A DNA stretch of 64,000 nucleotides from Heterobasidion occidentale (Eukaryota; Basidiomycota; Agaricomycetes; Russulales; Bondarzewiaceae), in the NCBI GenBank assembly GCA_039111635.1, contig JBCAQO010000004.1, forward strand, positions 124,001 through 188,000, in the 5' to 3' direction. Under the pieces are notes generated by a model. That model made no database searches, was not told where the DNA came from, and saw only the letters and a program-made list of their open reading frames with translations. The translations under genes were made by a program, and so were the position numbers. Every line of letters starts with the position of its first letter. Position 1 is the first letter of the stretch. Below are positions 9,591 through 21,821 of this stretch, piece after piece.

Positions 9591-10493
9591 TGCTGATGGA
9601 TCATTTTAAAGTTCATGTCCGACGGACTTACCCCGACATGATGTATTTTCTGACATACGCAGATAACTTCGCAGTTGGGCATTTCAACACTGGAAGCAAG
9701 GTTTTTCGAAGAACATCACGCTTGATCGGGCCATATGGGCAGGTTATATCAAGGACCACGAGGGTGGAACAATCATGCAGTGCACGATGCTGCGAAAGGT
9801 CGATTACCTCGCCACGAAGGAGATCATGGCATAGCAGAGGGAAGCAATCTTAACAAAGATCAGACAGATGTCGAAGAGTCATATTGTGTACGAGGGACTG
9901 CCACAGTTTCAGGATGGGAAAGGGGAAGGACTCGTCATTGATCCCGAGGACGTGCCAGTTTTGAGTTAGTGTACTGACTTCTTTTTCTGTTGCGGGGCAA
10001 CTGACGAGTAACAGGGGAGAGCGGGTGGATGCCCAACATGAATGTTCCGTGCGTGTATTCTTGTTTCGGATGTGTTCTGTCAGTCACTCACGCCATTTCA
10101 GTGCACGCCCCTCGACTAAGAATTTTGAGCGCAGCGCAATGGAATCTATTCTGTCAGACTTGCAGGCTCACCCTCAGGCCTGGCCCTTCAAGGAACCTGT
10201 CAACGCTCAGGAGGTGCCGGATTACTACGATGTAATTCAAAATCCGATGGGTCAGTCCTACCTTTTCCTGCCAATCCCGCTCACGTCAACTGTTTCGCGC
10301 AGATTTTTCAACCACGGAGCACAAACTCGAGGCGGGGCAATATCAATATCTCGACGCGTTCATTGCAGACGCTCAGCTTGTGTGCGACAACGCTAAGGTG
10401 TACAATCCCGAGGATACCATCTATTATAAGGGCGCGGTTAAGATGGAACGAGTGCTGATGGATCATGTCAGTCGCGTGCGCGAAATCAGTTGA
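9590..10493 (+). pseudogene. GCN5 histone acetyltransferase 3' fragment
   Basis: Corresponds to the last four exons of the complete gene at 45231-47723: the second half of the acetyltransferase domain and the bromodomain. The 5' end is missing. A 5-nt insertion in the segment equivalent to YFKKQGFSKN shifts the frame. CAG is changed to TAG at about 9834 (GCATAGCAG). The last intron is shortened, and codons of the final exon are altered. The bromodomain segment EVPDYYDVIQNPM is still readable. No functional product is expected. Confidence 0.88.
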
Positions 10494-11176
10494 ACGGGCC
10501 TGATTTGTGTAGGTTGTTTTATGGACTTGTTCGTAATGCCGGTATTTTTATGGAGCTGGGTTGGACATTGTGCTTCATTTGTCTGCGACTGCGTAGGCAC
10601 AAAATCTTCACAGGATTGCCGTGCAGCTCTTCCATATCACGCAACTCTTCCAAGCCGTGCAACCGTTGACATCTATTTTCATCCGATCTCCTCTCACAGC
10701 AGTCGGCACAAACATCTGATAAGTACAGTGCTAGACGCTGCTGCGAATTTGATCTGCAGTCCCTTCATCTGCCATGACACTCTGATTCTTCAAACATCCA
10801 TTCATCATAACAAGTGATCACAACGTCTGCCTGCCGCTTGGAATTCCTGAGGCAACCTGATGCCGGCCCTGCTTGGTGCTTCGAAAAGTCGAACGCGTTG
10901 CTGGTAGAGTACGGTGCATAGTCCAAGATAGAGGTGGCCGATGGCTGTTGGTTAACGAGACAGGATTGACATTAGAGATCTCGGGGAAGGGCATATGGAG
11001 TGAAACATGAGATGTTATACATATAATCACATATACATGGAGGAGGGATTGAAAAGCATAGAGCGGAAAATTAGCATGTCAAGTTACCAAGCGTACTAGT
11101 CTTCCCCATTGGATTCGGCCATAGGGGGAAAGGACGCTAGCGTCGCATTAGCCACACCCGCAAAGCCACTACTGCG
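10494..11176. other. Intergenic between GCN5 fragment and FunK1
   Basis: Convergent 3' flanks, duplicated at 47724-48431. No gene seen. Confidence 0.6.
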
Positions 11177-13401
11177 CTACACGTTAGCCCTCAACAACGA
11201 GTTACGCCGTGCCGCAAATATCAGGCCTCGTGCTTCGGTAAAGAATTGATCACAGCCACGCAGCTCATCGCTGACATCATTCTCCATCCATCCGTCCATC
11301 TCAAGGTGCTCTTCGATGATCTCTATGAACCGATCCGAAGTCTTGAGGACTTCGAGGGCAGCGTCCCGAGATTGCTCCATGCTAGGGATAAGCTTTAACT
11401 GTCTTTCTGTGCTATAAAGGGGAACAAACAATCTTCGAAGCGTCTCGACGAGGCTAGCATGCGGCTCGCTGAGGAACTTTTCAAGGCCGTCTTGAGAGAA
11501 GGCACTAGGCCCGGTGACTTGAAAAAACTCGTATTTTCCATGTCCTCCGGATGTTCGCCCTTGCACGGTGTCGAATCTGCTGTCGAAATGCTCGATAAAG
11601 GCTTTCTTGAGCAACTTACATTGCGCCACAGTAAGGTGGCTGGCTCTATAGCGGACACTGGTGTATAGCAAGACGTGAAGACCAGATTCCAGTTCATCAC
11701 GAAGTTCATGGCGCGTGCTGTCAGGATCCATGAGTCGGGCCGCCGAAATGAATTGCCAAGTTCCCTAGAGACAATAGTTCAGTTGTGAGGCAAGTTACAT
11801 GGCTATCTCTTGGCGCACCGTTTGCCATTTCGTCGTCGATCCCTGAGTGTCAACCCCCTGATCATCGACATCTGGCAATATCATAGCTAGATCCCAGTCA
11901 ATCAACATTCCTTTGCCTGAATCAGATATCAAGATATTGCCAGCACTGAGATCGCCATGTCGCACGCGTGCCAATCTGAATGCCAGATTGTGCGCTGCAC
12001 AGAAAGACGTTGGTAAGCGTGCGAGGTGTCAAAGACATCATCGACTTACCTTTCATCCCATCGTGCATAGCGCTGACGAGATCTTTTGACGATCTAAATT
12101 GGCTCAAGGGCCGTCCGATGTCCCCCAGAACTAACCGGTGGAGTCTGTGCCGTCTCGGAGGGTTGATCGTCTTGCAGAACCACTCTTTTGAACTGTACTC
12201 GTGCGTCCGCGTGTCTTGACCCAGGATGTCTTGAGAACAGACCAGCGTCGGGATCCCGGTCACACCTGATCGTTCGAGTAGCCGATAGGTCGCTCCTTCC
12301 TTCTCGATCCCATCCTCCAAGTATCGCCAGCTGTTCTTCAGATACACAAGTTTCTGTCGGGTGATGTCATATGCAATGTACCCGTCTGTGGATCTTCCAA
12401 ACGGGCTGCCGCTCTGCCAATGAGGTTTCGACGCGATGAAATAGTGTTTCCGGTGCGTGTCGTCGTCCCTGATACAAAACTGGTGAAAGGTGGCATCGGA
12501 CGAGTAGAGGCATTGGGCCGTCTCCTCGTCCTCGCCTAGGAGCCTAGCCAGAAACATGGCTCGTTCGTCAAATGCTTTCTTCGCCCTCTTGATGTCTCTC
12601 GCCATGGGCTTTGTGAGCGACGTATCTCGTCCACGTTGCACGTCATTGAAACGGTTGAACCTCCAAAGGAACAAAATCAGATGAGTAGGATCTCTCCTCC
12701 AGTTGACTCGTTCAGTCACAATGGCTCCCGCGCGATCCCATCGAATGAAGCGGACATAGTCACCAAGCAAGACCACAGTGAACAGGAAAAATCGGTTCTG
12801 CGCCGACAGCTGCAAGCCTGCATATGAACAGATTTGTCCTCGATTCATGGTCGCTTCCTGCGAGCGATGTAAGACTGTGTTTGCATCGCCAGAGGTCGCG
12901 CTGGAAGCGAGATCCTGGAATGGGTCCTTAGCCTCTGGCTTGCGCTCGATGCACAGTTCCATCAGCTCGAAATCAGTTCCGTCCCCGCCTTGCAGAGATC
13001 TCTTGTAAGCAACCATGTCTGGCTTGCGTTTGAAGTCTGCATCCAGATCGTCGGTCGTGTTGACAAATCTCAGCTTCTGGCAAATTCCAGATGCCTCGAC
13101 AGCATCTTTCTGTGAATATGATATAATCAACATCGGTCTCTAATAACAAAGAAGAATATATACGCACAAAGTGATCCTCAAATTTTCCGACCCTAGGTAT
13201 GTTCTTGAAGATTTGGGTGGCACGCTTGGGAGGTTTCTTGTCATCCTTCGTCTTCATGAAAGCGTCAAAGAATTCTGTGATAAGCATAGGTCCATGAAAG
13301 TCGTTCTCAGTCTCTTCAGCAAGTAGAGCGTATTCAGCTGGTGCCTTGGACATTTCCATCGCACTGAAACGTTGAGTGCTGGCTATCTTGTGCGAAGACA
13401 T
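11177..13401 (-). CDS. FunK1-type fungal protein kinase, intact copy
   Basis: Four exons on the minus strand: 13401-13168, 13109-12050, 11994-11819 and 11764-11177. All have GT-AG borders and join in frame to give about 685 residues. The catalytic loop is HGDLSAGNIL (about residues 443-452, with Asp445 and Asn450). The metal-binding motif is the FunK1-style DWD (463-465) instead of DFG. Residues from WQFISAARLMD onward form the C-lobe that follows the activation region. This family (Pkinase_fungal) is expanded in Agaricomycetes; substrates are unknown. It is the only one of four FunK1 copies here without a break in the spliced frame, yet it lies in the derived duplicate between truncated GCN5 and V-ATPase genes. 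No signal peptide; probably cytosolic or nuclear. Confidence 0.88.
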
Positions 13402-14926
13402 GTCAGGAGCAGTAGAACAGGTGTTGAATGAATCACTTACAGGGATAGAGAAAGTGTTTAAGTACTGGAGACTAATGCCACAAACTGTGGCCCCGAGTTA
13501 CCAACGAGCTTGTGATGGTGACCTCTGTTGGTGAACGTTTGAACCAACACTGCAAGCCACGAAGCCACGGAACTCCGCGAGATAGACACGTGATCGCTTT
13601 GTGGCCGAGTTACAAGGCCGCTTGTATGAACCTTTGTGGTGGCAGACGAGCCGTCATTGCGATCACTGAGCTACACAATATTCCATTCTATGAGCAGAGC
13701 GCTACACACATCAAACTAGTGATCGCAGCCCAGCCTCTAGATACCATGGCCACGACCGGCAACGACCACGCTTGTCACGGCGCAAATGTGATCGGAGTGT
13801 GTTTGAGTGGCCTGCAACAATGGAACGATCCATCACAAGTTAAGTACAGAAGACGCGCCACCGTCAGATATCCGGAGACCACGTCGGAGGTTGAAGGAGA
13901 ATCGTCAACGTTGCTGCCTTCGGGAGACTAGCGCCACCACGCACCCGCGCTACTCTCGATGGACGGAGATCGGCACCAATCTTGGCGATAGATGTATAGC
14001 GTGCACGACTCCATCAGCAAGCGTACCTCGTTAAGAACGTGTCAAAGAAGGCACTCTGAGTTGTCGTTTGCTCAAGTTAGACAACTTGAGCATGATGAGT
14101 ATCGACACCGAAATCGTGGAGGACAGCTGAGCCTCTGCTCTGACAGCGGATATCGAAGTGTGTCTCCTGGTGTGCGCCTCCTGGCCATCCGCTTTGTTTT
14201 AATCTGCGGTCTTCCTTTGTCAGAAATGGGCCTCGCTCAAAGCGACTCGTGACCTTACAGAATAAAGGTAGCGTATAGGAGTGAGATGGCAAAGTAATTG
14301 CCATCTTTCTTCACGAACCCGTTGCATATTAGCCAGCCGTAACGGACGTTAATTCGCAGACACGTTGTCCGCCCACATCTAGCAGACCGACTGCAGGATC
14401 TGGAGCGGCACACGGTGACGACGCGAGCGAGGCGCATAATGCACGCTTGGCATCTGGCCGGTGGGCCTGCGGAAGTAAGCTCGTCAGAATCACATTGTTT
14501 TGGCAAACAACGTGACGAACATACGGCGAGCGCTGCGCGCTCGTGTTTTCATGCCACAGCTTGTACTGTATATTTTCAGGCCACGTGTCGAATGCTGTTT
14601 ATTCCCCTGTGTGCTCCTATTCGTGGGAGTTTGAACTTGGTTTTCCAAAAGAATGGGATTTGAAACTTGAAAATAGTCAAAGCCAGGAGAAAATGCTCGC
14701 GCAGGCACTTTATGTGGACGTGCAAGGAAAATGTTTGACGGTGTAAGTGAAATTGTTCGAAATATACGTCAGAATCAGCGGGCGGTGACGCTCGGTGCGT
14801 AGTAGCTGTTGCAGTCGAAGAGCATTTATTACCCTCGTATTGTTTTTGTACAGATAGAATAAGCAGCGTAGAGCGGAGGGAAGACGGCATCATGGAGTTG
14901 AACGAAGACTTGCAGGAGAAGACTAC
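13402..14926. other. Upstream region of FunK1, no convincing gene
   Basis: Duplicated at 50647-52014. Small plus-strand frames such as 13746-13931 are shared but lack family features. About 177 bp at 14500-14677 is absent from the other copy. The segment 14270-14470 also matches, in reverse orientation, 56440-56650 upstream of the third FunK1 copy. Confidence 0.5.
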
Positions 14927-15172
14927 TCACAGCGTCGCTGGCAGCAATCTCTTTTTGATTCTCCCTAACCGATCACGTCCCATCGCTTCATCAGCCCCAC
15001 CCCTCCAGCTCTCCTTCTGGTCCGCAACTCCTGCATCCCGTGGTTCTTCACGGCCGTTTGAAATCTTCACGTCTGGATGCAGGAGCGAGGGCGCGGTATC
15101 ATGCAGCAACTCGCAGACGATGTCGAGTTCAAAGGTGGCCATGGCGACGTGTGCAATAGCAACAGGGCGCAT
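14927..15172 (-). CDS. Possible small uncharacterised protein (first exon)
   Basis: An 81-codon frame begins at ATG 15172 and runs through ELDIVCELLHDTAPSLLHPD to GTGAGT, a possible donor, at the equivalent of codon 80. The duplicate at 52015-52260 keeps the frame with about ten residue changes and no indel, although neighbouring non-coding sequence has indels. That is the only evidence that it is coding. No domain is recognised, and a following exon cannot be fixed. Confidence 0.3.
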   Translation of the reverse strand: MRPVAIAHVAMATFELDIVCELLHDTAPSLLHPDVKISNGREEPRDAGVADQKESWRGGADEAMGRDRLGRIKKRLLPATL

Positions 15173-15835
15173 GTGAGGTTCTCAGAGAGGAGAGCCTGAG
15201 CTACTGGGAGTAAGAAGGTGTGGGGTTGCGTCGCGCTGCAAAGATTGTCATGAAAATTAAGGGGGTGTGGGTGAGACAAAATGCGACGACATACGGCATG
15301 GAAGCCTTGAACGTTACACGTCTCCTGTATAACTTCAGCCACGGAGGCTGTCTTAAGTCACATTCTATAGCTAGAGGGCACAGCGTCTTATGTCTTCCAG
15401 GTCTACTCAACAGCAGATTTAAATGTGGGTCGGCGGTACCTATAACGAAGAAAACGATGCATAGACTCGTACTCATCATCGAGGTAATCCTGACTGGGAC
15501 TGGCCTACGACTATCTTCGGCGTATAGGGTCAGCAACGGAAAGTACTTAGGACTGGCCGTGCCTGGTCAGGTTCTGTAACTTCTGTTAGTGCAGGAAAAT
15601 CTAGCAAATGTAGTCTAGGAACGGTGCCGACGCTTGCCGACGTGATCCGTTTCCAATGCGAGTAGAAAAGGTTGAAATACCTGATTGGGGCCAATTCGAG
15701 CACGGACGAAAAATCGAAAAGCCTGCGGAATCCGGACAAACAGTGAAGCTAGTGAAGGGCGTGCCCTGGCGTCCCTCCTCACATCATCGTCAGAAACTCT
15801 CTCCATAACTCTCCATCTACAATTCTTCCACCGCC
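15173..15835. other. Intergenic, upstream of V-ATPase a copy
   Basis: Divergent promoter region, duplicated at 52261-52907 with several small indels. No gene seen. Confidence 0.5.
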
Positions 15836-18360
15836 ATGGGCACCTCTGTGGTCAATGAATATCCCAGCTTATTCCGTTCGTATCTCCATGTATCGGACCA
15901 TCTCTAAATGACTGAACTAGCACGCACATCAGGCTCTGGGACTATGAGCTTGGTGCAACTATTCGTACCAACAGAAGTTGCCCATGACACGGTCGCTAAG
16001 CTTGGGGAAATCGGAAACATGCAGTTCAAGGATGTGAGATTAGGATTGTTGAATTCACGCTATATGAAGCTAATGGTGAGCCGCACAGCTGAACCCCAAC
16101 GTCAATCCCTTCCAACGATCATTCATAGGCGAGATTCGTTGCATCGACGAGATGGCTCGTCGCGTTCGTTCTTTCTCCACTCAAATCGAGAGGGAAAAAG
16201 ACAAATACCCGTGCGCCCGCTGTATGGCTCGGCGCCTCCCATCACCGTTGGTCCGCGAGCAGCTCAAACAATGGACGGCTTAGACGTTACATTTGCCGAG
16301 CACGAGTCGAGGCTAGTACAGATGAATGAGAGCTACGAGCTGCTTAGTGGTCGATTGAGGGAGCTGGTTGAGGCTAGGCATGTTCTGAGGGAGACAGCTG
16401 TATTCTTTGACAGGGTAAAGCACGCTCGCACACACACAATGCCTCATAGCTAACTCTTTGTTGCAGGCTGAAAGCAATCAGTCTGATATCAGGACATCAT
16501 TCGACGACAGCTCGGCACCCTTGTTGCAGCATGATGACCGCGAGAACCAGTTCTCCACATCAACTGTCCAGTTTGACCTCGAGTAAGTGGTTCTCGCGTT
16601 GAATCGTTATCTTATCCCAAGCATCTTTTTCAGGTTTGTTGCTGGCACGATTGATCGCGCTCGTATCCCCACATTTGAGCGCGTGCTGTGGCGCGTGCTC
16701 CGCGGTAATCTTTACATGAACCATACCGACATTGCCGAGCCCTTCGTCGATGCCGCGAGTAGTGTCGAGACTCGAAAGAATGTCTTTATCATCTTTGCTC
16801 ACGGAGACGCTCTCCTCGCCAAGATCCGCAAAGTCGCCGAGTCTATGGGCGCTACACTCTACCCCATCGACGCCAACGCGGACAAGCGCGTTGAGTCCTT
16901 ACGTGAAGTCAACGGCCGCATTGAAGATCTCGAAATGGTGTTGTACAACACGGGATCTACGAGAAGAGAGGAACTGTTGAGGGTTGGAGAGAGTCTGGCC
17001 AGCTGGCAAGATGTCGTGAGGAAGGAGAAGATGATCTACGAGACGTTAAACCTGTTCAACTATGATCTGAGGAGGAAAACGTTAATCGCAGAGGGATGGT
17101 GCCCATCAAGGGATATCACTACCATTCAGTTGGCTTTACGCCATGCAACTGTATGGAACCCTTTCATTGATTCACCTTGACTACTAACACCGGACTTAGG
17201 AGGAGTCAGGGACAACCGTCCCGCCAATTTTGCATGAGTTGCGCACCAACAAGACTCCGCCGACTTTCCAGCGCACCAACAAATTTACGGAGGGCTTCCA
17301 GACCATCATGGACAGCTATGGTATCGCCACTTACCAAGAGGTCAATCCGGGTCTATTTCACCTTCTCATTTTTGTTCGCTGTGATGTTCGGTGATATTGG
17401 GCATGGCGCCATCATTCTCTTCGCTGCACTGGTAATGATCCTCAACGAGCGATGACCTCGGCGAAATTTTCGGAACCTTCTTTTAGTGAGTCGTTAGCGC
17501 GAAACTTCTCTTCCTGCGAAGCTCACCGTCGATGTCTAGTGCTACAAAATGAACTTTCGATCGTTCTTGGCGTCGTTCATGTGTGTTAATCGTTCTAGCT
17601 GGTCGTCGAATTGACTCTGAGACCTCTCTTTACTACCACCTTCGCTCTTTGTCTCCAAGTCCCAAACCACATTCGCTTCAAGCGCCCTCTCAATATTTAC
17701 ACCAACTTCATTCGGAGAATGCTTTTATCCCACTCAATCTTCGGCTACCTCGTCGTTTGCATCTTTACAAATGCATGATTGACTGGAGTCAAAGCCCGAC
17801 TGCCCCTCTTCTTTGTTGAACATGCTCATTTCTATGTCCCTTTCTCCTGGCTCTATAGAACCGGGAACACAGCTGTACGCTGGCCAGGGTATCATTCAGA
17901 CTGTGCTATTGTTACTCGCATTTGTTTGCGTGCCATGGATGCTTGTCGTGAAGCCGTACGTGCAATGGAAGGAGATGAAGAAGATCCAGAATCAGGGCTA
18001 CGTAGGCCTCGCCCATGGTGACGGACCACAGGAAGACATGGTTAGGCGGAGCGATGATCTAGAAGGCGAGGAAGAAGGAAATGGGAGAGCTATCGCAGAG
18101 GAGATCGATGAGGAGCACGTATGTGTCCTCACTTACCTTGAACTTGACGTTTAATGACGCATTTCGTTCTTTTCCAGGAACAACGTGATTTTGGTGAGGC
18201 CGCGATTCATCAAGTCATCCATACCATCGAGTCTTGTCTGGGGTGTATTTCACACACGGCATCATATCTTCATCTGTGGGCGCCGCTTGCGCATGCGCAG
18301 CTTTCTGAAGTGTTGTGGAACATGAAGTTTGGAGGCGTTTTGGCAAGGGAATGGAGTTGA
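15836..18360 (+). pseudogene. V-ATPase subunit a, truncated duplicate
   Basis: Copy of the gene at 52908-56003. Exons 1-5 are well preserved, with blocks such as [14 protein letters not shown] and [13 protein letters not shown]. Exon 3 has the same one-base frame break as the other copy. Exon 6 has deletions ([13 protein letters not shown] region and the [10 protein letters not shown] region). Most of exon 7, encoding the first membrane segment and following loop, is deleted between about 17535 and 17550. The last exon ends after FGGV, where zinc-finger-module flank takes over and supplies a chance TGA. The essential C-terminal proton-path region is missing, so it is not functional. Confidence 0.9.
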
Positions 18361-18980
18361 TTCAGACCGGGGCAGTCTAGACTGAGAAGTGACTGAGGAA
18401 TGAGTTGCTAGTCTGGTCATTGCTGAATCCTGACGGTCAGCCGTAAAAATTGGACAGAAAATAAAATTTACATCGCCCGGTCGGGTTCAGATCTCAAAGT
18501 CGTGGCATGCAAGTAGTGTTTGTTGTTCGAGTGAGATGAATGGTGTGAGATGAATAATGATGAAAAGGCTCTGACAGACTGTACAAGAAAGCTGCGCGGG
18601 GTGATAGATAGGATCCATCTTCCTCACAAAGAGGCCGCCCAGACGGTAGATAGTAGGATCAACCTTGTAAGAGGTGACCTTTGCAACTGCCCTCGGGCCG
18701 CCGCTGAGGTGCCGCCTTCAGTTGGAGGAGGTCGGCGACGGCCCTTACATAACAACTTCTTTCCCAATCGTCGTGCAATGCCGGGCTCGACGTCGACCAC
18801 GGATCCCTGTAAAGACACACAGCGCGTCAGCTTCTCATCCGAATCGATCCGAGTTCAAGAGGACCTCAAGAATGACGAGGGTGGTAGGGAGTGGAAAGGA
18901 AAAGGCATCGATGGGGTGCGGTGTGAAACAAAAGAGCGAGCGAAGAGAAAATGAAAGCCAGGATGGAAAGGTACGCACCT
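18361..18980. other. 3' flank of zinc-finger gene (M3)
   Basis: Same flank as 2340-2978. It begins at the TTGATTCAGACC segment directly after the V-ATPase joint. No gene seen. Confidence 0.5.
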
Positions 18981-20498
18981 TCACCCCTGCCAGCTGAGCA
19001 TACAGCCTCCCATGGGCCCCATGCCCCCTTCTCCGCCCTCTTGACCGTCGCGTCTCCAGTCCTGTGAGCGACCGCCGTCGCCATCATGCTCGTCGCCGTT
19101 GCGCCTGTGCCTGTACTTGCAGTGCTCTTTCTTGTGACGGTGGACTGCATCCTTCCGAAAGAAGGGGGCACCACACTCGTCGCATTTGAACTTTGCGAGT
19201 TTTCCGTGGTCGCGACCGGCCTTGTGACGGGCCATGTCAGACGGGCACGACAGCCACATGCCGCACTCGTCGCAGACGTGGGGGTCGGCACTCTTGCGCT
19301 TTCGCGCGGTTTCTTCTTCCTCCCCAGGTGCCGCCGTCCAGGACCCTCCGAAGGACTGCGGTACAGTCTCGGGGACTGGCTCACCTGTGGGGTTCTCCAC
19401 CCTGTGGGTGGATGTCGTCGATGTAAATGTAGTTCTTTGGAGGGTGCTGCCGTGCACCTGTGGACGGACCACAGGGATCTGGTCTCGCGCCCCCACCGTC
19501 TCCCTTCTCCTTGCCACATAATCCTGCGGCCTCATCACCGAAAACTTCCCGCACCCCTCAATTGGGGCCCTGCGTTGCCCCCGGACAACCTGCCTCCTCC
19601 CCTTCACACCGCTTCCTCCCTGGATCCCTCTCTGACCTTCCCCTTCCCTCTGCTTCTCGTTCCCGTCGATCACCTTTGCCTTCTTCCGTAGCGGTCCTTG
19701 GTCTGCATCCTCCACTGGCTCCTGTGGCATTGGCGGTGGGGTGAGCTCTGGCGCCGACGCCGGCTCTGCGATGGGCTCCAAGACGGGCACCTGCGGAGGC
19801 ACTTCCGCCAACACACGACTCACGGATTCGCGCGGTGCCTCCGTAATCTCTCTCGCCAGCTCGCGCCACGGGCCTCGGATTGGGTCGACCGCCATTATCA
19901 GCGAGGAGAAGGGCAGGGTGTGGATGCGGTGAGGGGACTCCAGGATCGGTTCGAGCGCGCCTGCTAGGGTCGAGAAGGATGAGTTAGGGATTTGGCGGGG
20001 GATCACTTCGGTGTGCGCGTGAGTGGCGGGTACTGTGGGTGGGAGGGGCCCTGCGCCTGTGTATGTGCCGTAGTTCTCCAGGTAAATGTCCTGGACTGAA
20101 GCGGATGGTTCGAAAGGCGCTGTTGTACCGAAGGAGCTCGTCAGGAGCGAACGAGGTGGCATCCCCTCCATCGGGCCCACGTATCCACCATGGGCAATGT
20201 ATGAGTACGGCCATGGCTCCGCAGGAGGGATGACACGTCTCCCGAACCGATGCAGGCCGACGCCCTCGTCCTATGAGTGCATAGAAATGAGTGACGTGTT
20301 GCTCGTTCCAAGCTAAGTTTGAACTTACAGATTCCTCGTCTGTGAGATCGTTCTCACTGTGTGAATCGGCAGCATAGTTTTGTGAGCGCGACGGCCCCGC
20401 GCCAGGAGCTGTAAACGAGTTTGTTCATTTGTACCGAAGTTCTTCAATATACGAATATACAACTTACTCGAAAGGTCGTCGTCGCAGTACCAAGCCAT
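18981..20498 (-). CDS. C2H2 zinc-finger protein, intact (M3)
   Basis: Three exons: 20498-20468, 20408-20329 and 20270-18981. GT-AG introns join them in frame to about 466 residues, with start MAWYCDDDLS. The N-terminal part has a conserved PGAGPSRSQ block, PWPYSYIAHGGY and DPIRGPWRELAREI. The middle is Pro/Glu-rich with a basic stretch (PLRKKAKV) that could act as nuclear signal. Two fingers lie near the C-terminus: C-X2-C-X12-H-X5-H from about residue 370, and a canonical C-X2-C-X12-H-X3-H from about 400, followed by a Gly/Asp/Arg-rich tail. Such proteins are usually DNA-binding regulators; the target is unknown. Exon structure is identical in the copies at 26931-28393 and 36531-38040. Confidence 0.8.
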
Positions 20499-21559
20499 CA
20501 CCAAGCAGGCGTATGTCGGTATCCAGAAAATGTGTTAAGTGGCTCAACGGCGTTGCGGTGGTCGGTAGGGGAGAGGTGGGTAAGACTCAGTGGTAGAGTG
20601 AACTGTTGACTTTTCACCTCCGCCGACTGCAGATATACCATTGGGGAAGCGCCCACCGCCTTCTCGAGAAATTCGTTCAAGGAACGCCTGAGTGATGACT
20701 TCCCTCGCGTGTTGGCATTAGGTTCCAAACCAAGAGCGAGGCGGGTGTATTGCTCGCATGCCCCACGCCAGAGTTCTTTCTCTTCTTGGGCCCGTCCTCT
20801 TTTCGAACGACAGGCGGGTAATATTCTCTGCCTCGTTCCATCAATTATGTGGGACAGAACGTGTCCAGGCTGTGATCATCTGGAGGATTTCTGGGGTGCG
20901 TCCGTCGTTATCGACGTTCATCCGACGTCGATAACATCTGTGGCAAAGCCACACGAGGAGCGGGGTTACACATGTCGTAACAACCCGCTTATTCCCTTGT
21001 TCTGCACAGCTTCTTTCTTTGACAGTGGACGCTCTTCGGCGTCATTCCTTGTATTCGGGACGGGCTATCGCAATTGAGATTATGCGCGTTCGTCGATAAG
21101 TTGTAGGCGCATCAGGGTGCTTGATATCAAGGGTGGTTCTATTGCAAACGGCATATTTCAGCCCGCTCGTATTCTGGAATCGAAACTTCTAGCCGCTTAT
21201 GGTGTCTTCGCACAACACGCAGGGGAAGCAAGGCACACCATCTTGCCATCGTTCATTTCGTCGCCTCTTGGGATCAGAAGATCGTCGTAGTATTACCGGG
21301 TCATCATGCGCGCCTGGGCGAGTTAGGTAGGTGGATTGTCACGACGAGGGACTAATGATCCAGGGTCTGATCTCGTCGGAGTACGACTTACGATAGTCCC
21401 ATTTCCTCCACACGCTTTAGTGCGAATGGCAGTCGCGCTCCGTATACAATTTACGAGCGGGATGACTAATTTGGTCGGCGGCCTTGGGCCTGCACCCTTT
21501 TTGTCTTATATGGCTTGATGTTGGCTTCGTCTGTTCTGTCTAAGGTCGCTCATGATGCT
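20499..21559. other. Upstream region of zinc-finger gene, conserved among M3-M5
   Basis: Homologous to 28394-29480 and 38041-39330. Well-conserved stretches include a hairpin at 20960-20988 and GGCGCATCAGGGTGCTTGAT near 21105. Open frames of 60-123 codons are not kept between copies, so I read this as regulatory or non-coding sequence. Confidence 0.5.
20960..20988. repeat. Conserved hairpin upstream of zinc-finger gene
   Basis: GCGGG-GTTAC, a 7-nt loop, GTAAC-AA-CCCGC: a ten-pair stem with a two-base bulge. It recurs at 28768-28796, and with partly compensated changes at 38475-38503. Confidence 0.5.
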
Positions 21560-21821
21560 GTCTCATACGTTCCCAACTTCTCACCCGACTTATGTGCTCA
21601 GTCTTGAACTCATACATTTACATGACTTCTGATACTCATCCACTTCCACTGAAGATTGCTTGACCCGCGTACTCGAACAGCGCAGTACATCGCGGTCTCC
21701 TGTTCAAAGAGTCGAGATCATCGACTGGAGCGTGGCGAAGGAGTGGCTTGATGAGCTGAGAATCATCGTGCCAATTGTGCGTTGGCGCGAACAAACAAGA
21801 AGCGACCCAACGGAATACTAG
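21560..21821 (+). pseudogene. F-box gene, C-terminal remnant (M3)
   Basis: Only the last part of the F-box gene remains, from the segment equivalent to SLECIQLHDL, after which the frame breaks. The final stretch is readable as LTRVLEQRSTSRSPVQRVEI and continues to TAG 21819-21821. Here the codon that is TGA in M4 is CGG, which shows what the unmutated tail looked like. Confidence 0.65.

Larger units (their letters stand above)
9590..18357. repeat. Segmental duplicate of 46810-55670
   Basis: Gene order, introns and intergenic sequence match 46810-55670 across the whole length. The left end falls inside a GCN5 exon and the right end inside a V-ATPase a exon, so both boundaries cut genes whose fuller versions lie in the other copy. 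Both joints are to zinc-finger-module sequence. Exons align almost base for base in places (for example 16634-17150 against 53706-54222), with indels elsewhere. This suggests a fairly recent duplication. Confidence 0.9.

Noticed and set aside
20709..21077. 122-codon frame upstream of the zinc-finger gene, partly shared with 28667-28882
   Set aside because: Only a short stretch is shared in frame, with indels elsewhere; better explained as conserved non-coding sequence.
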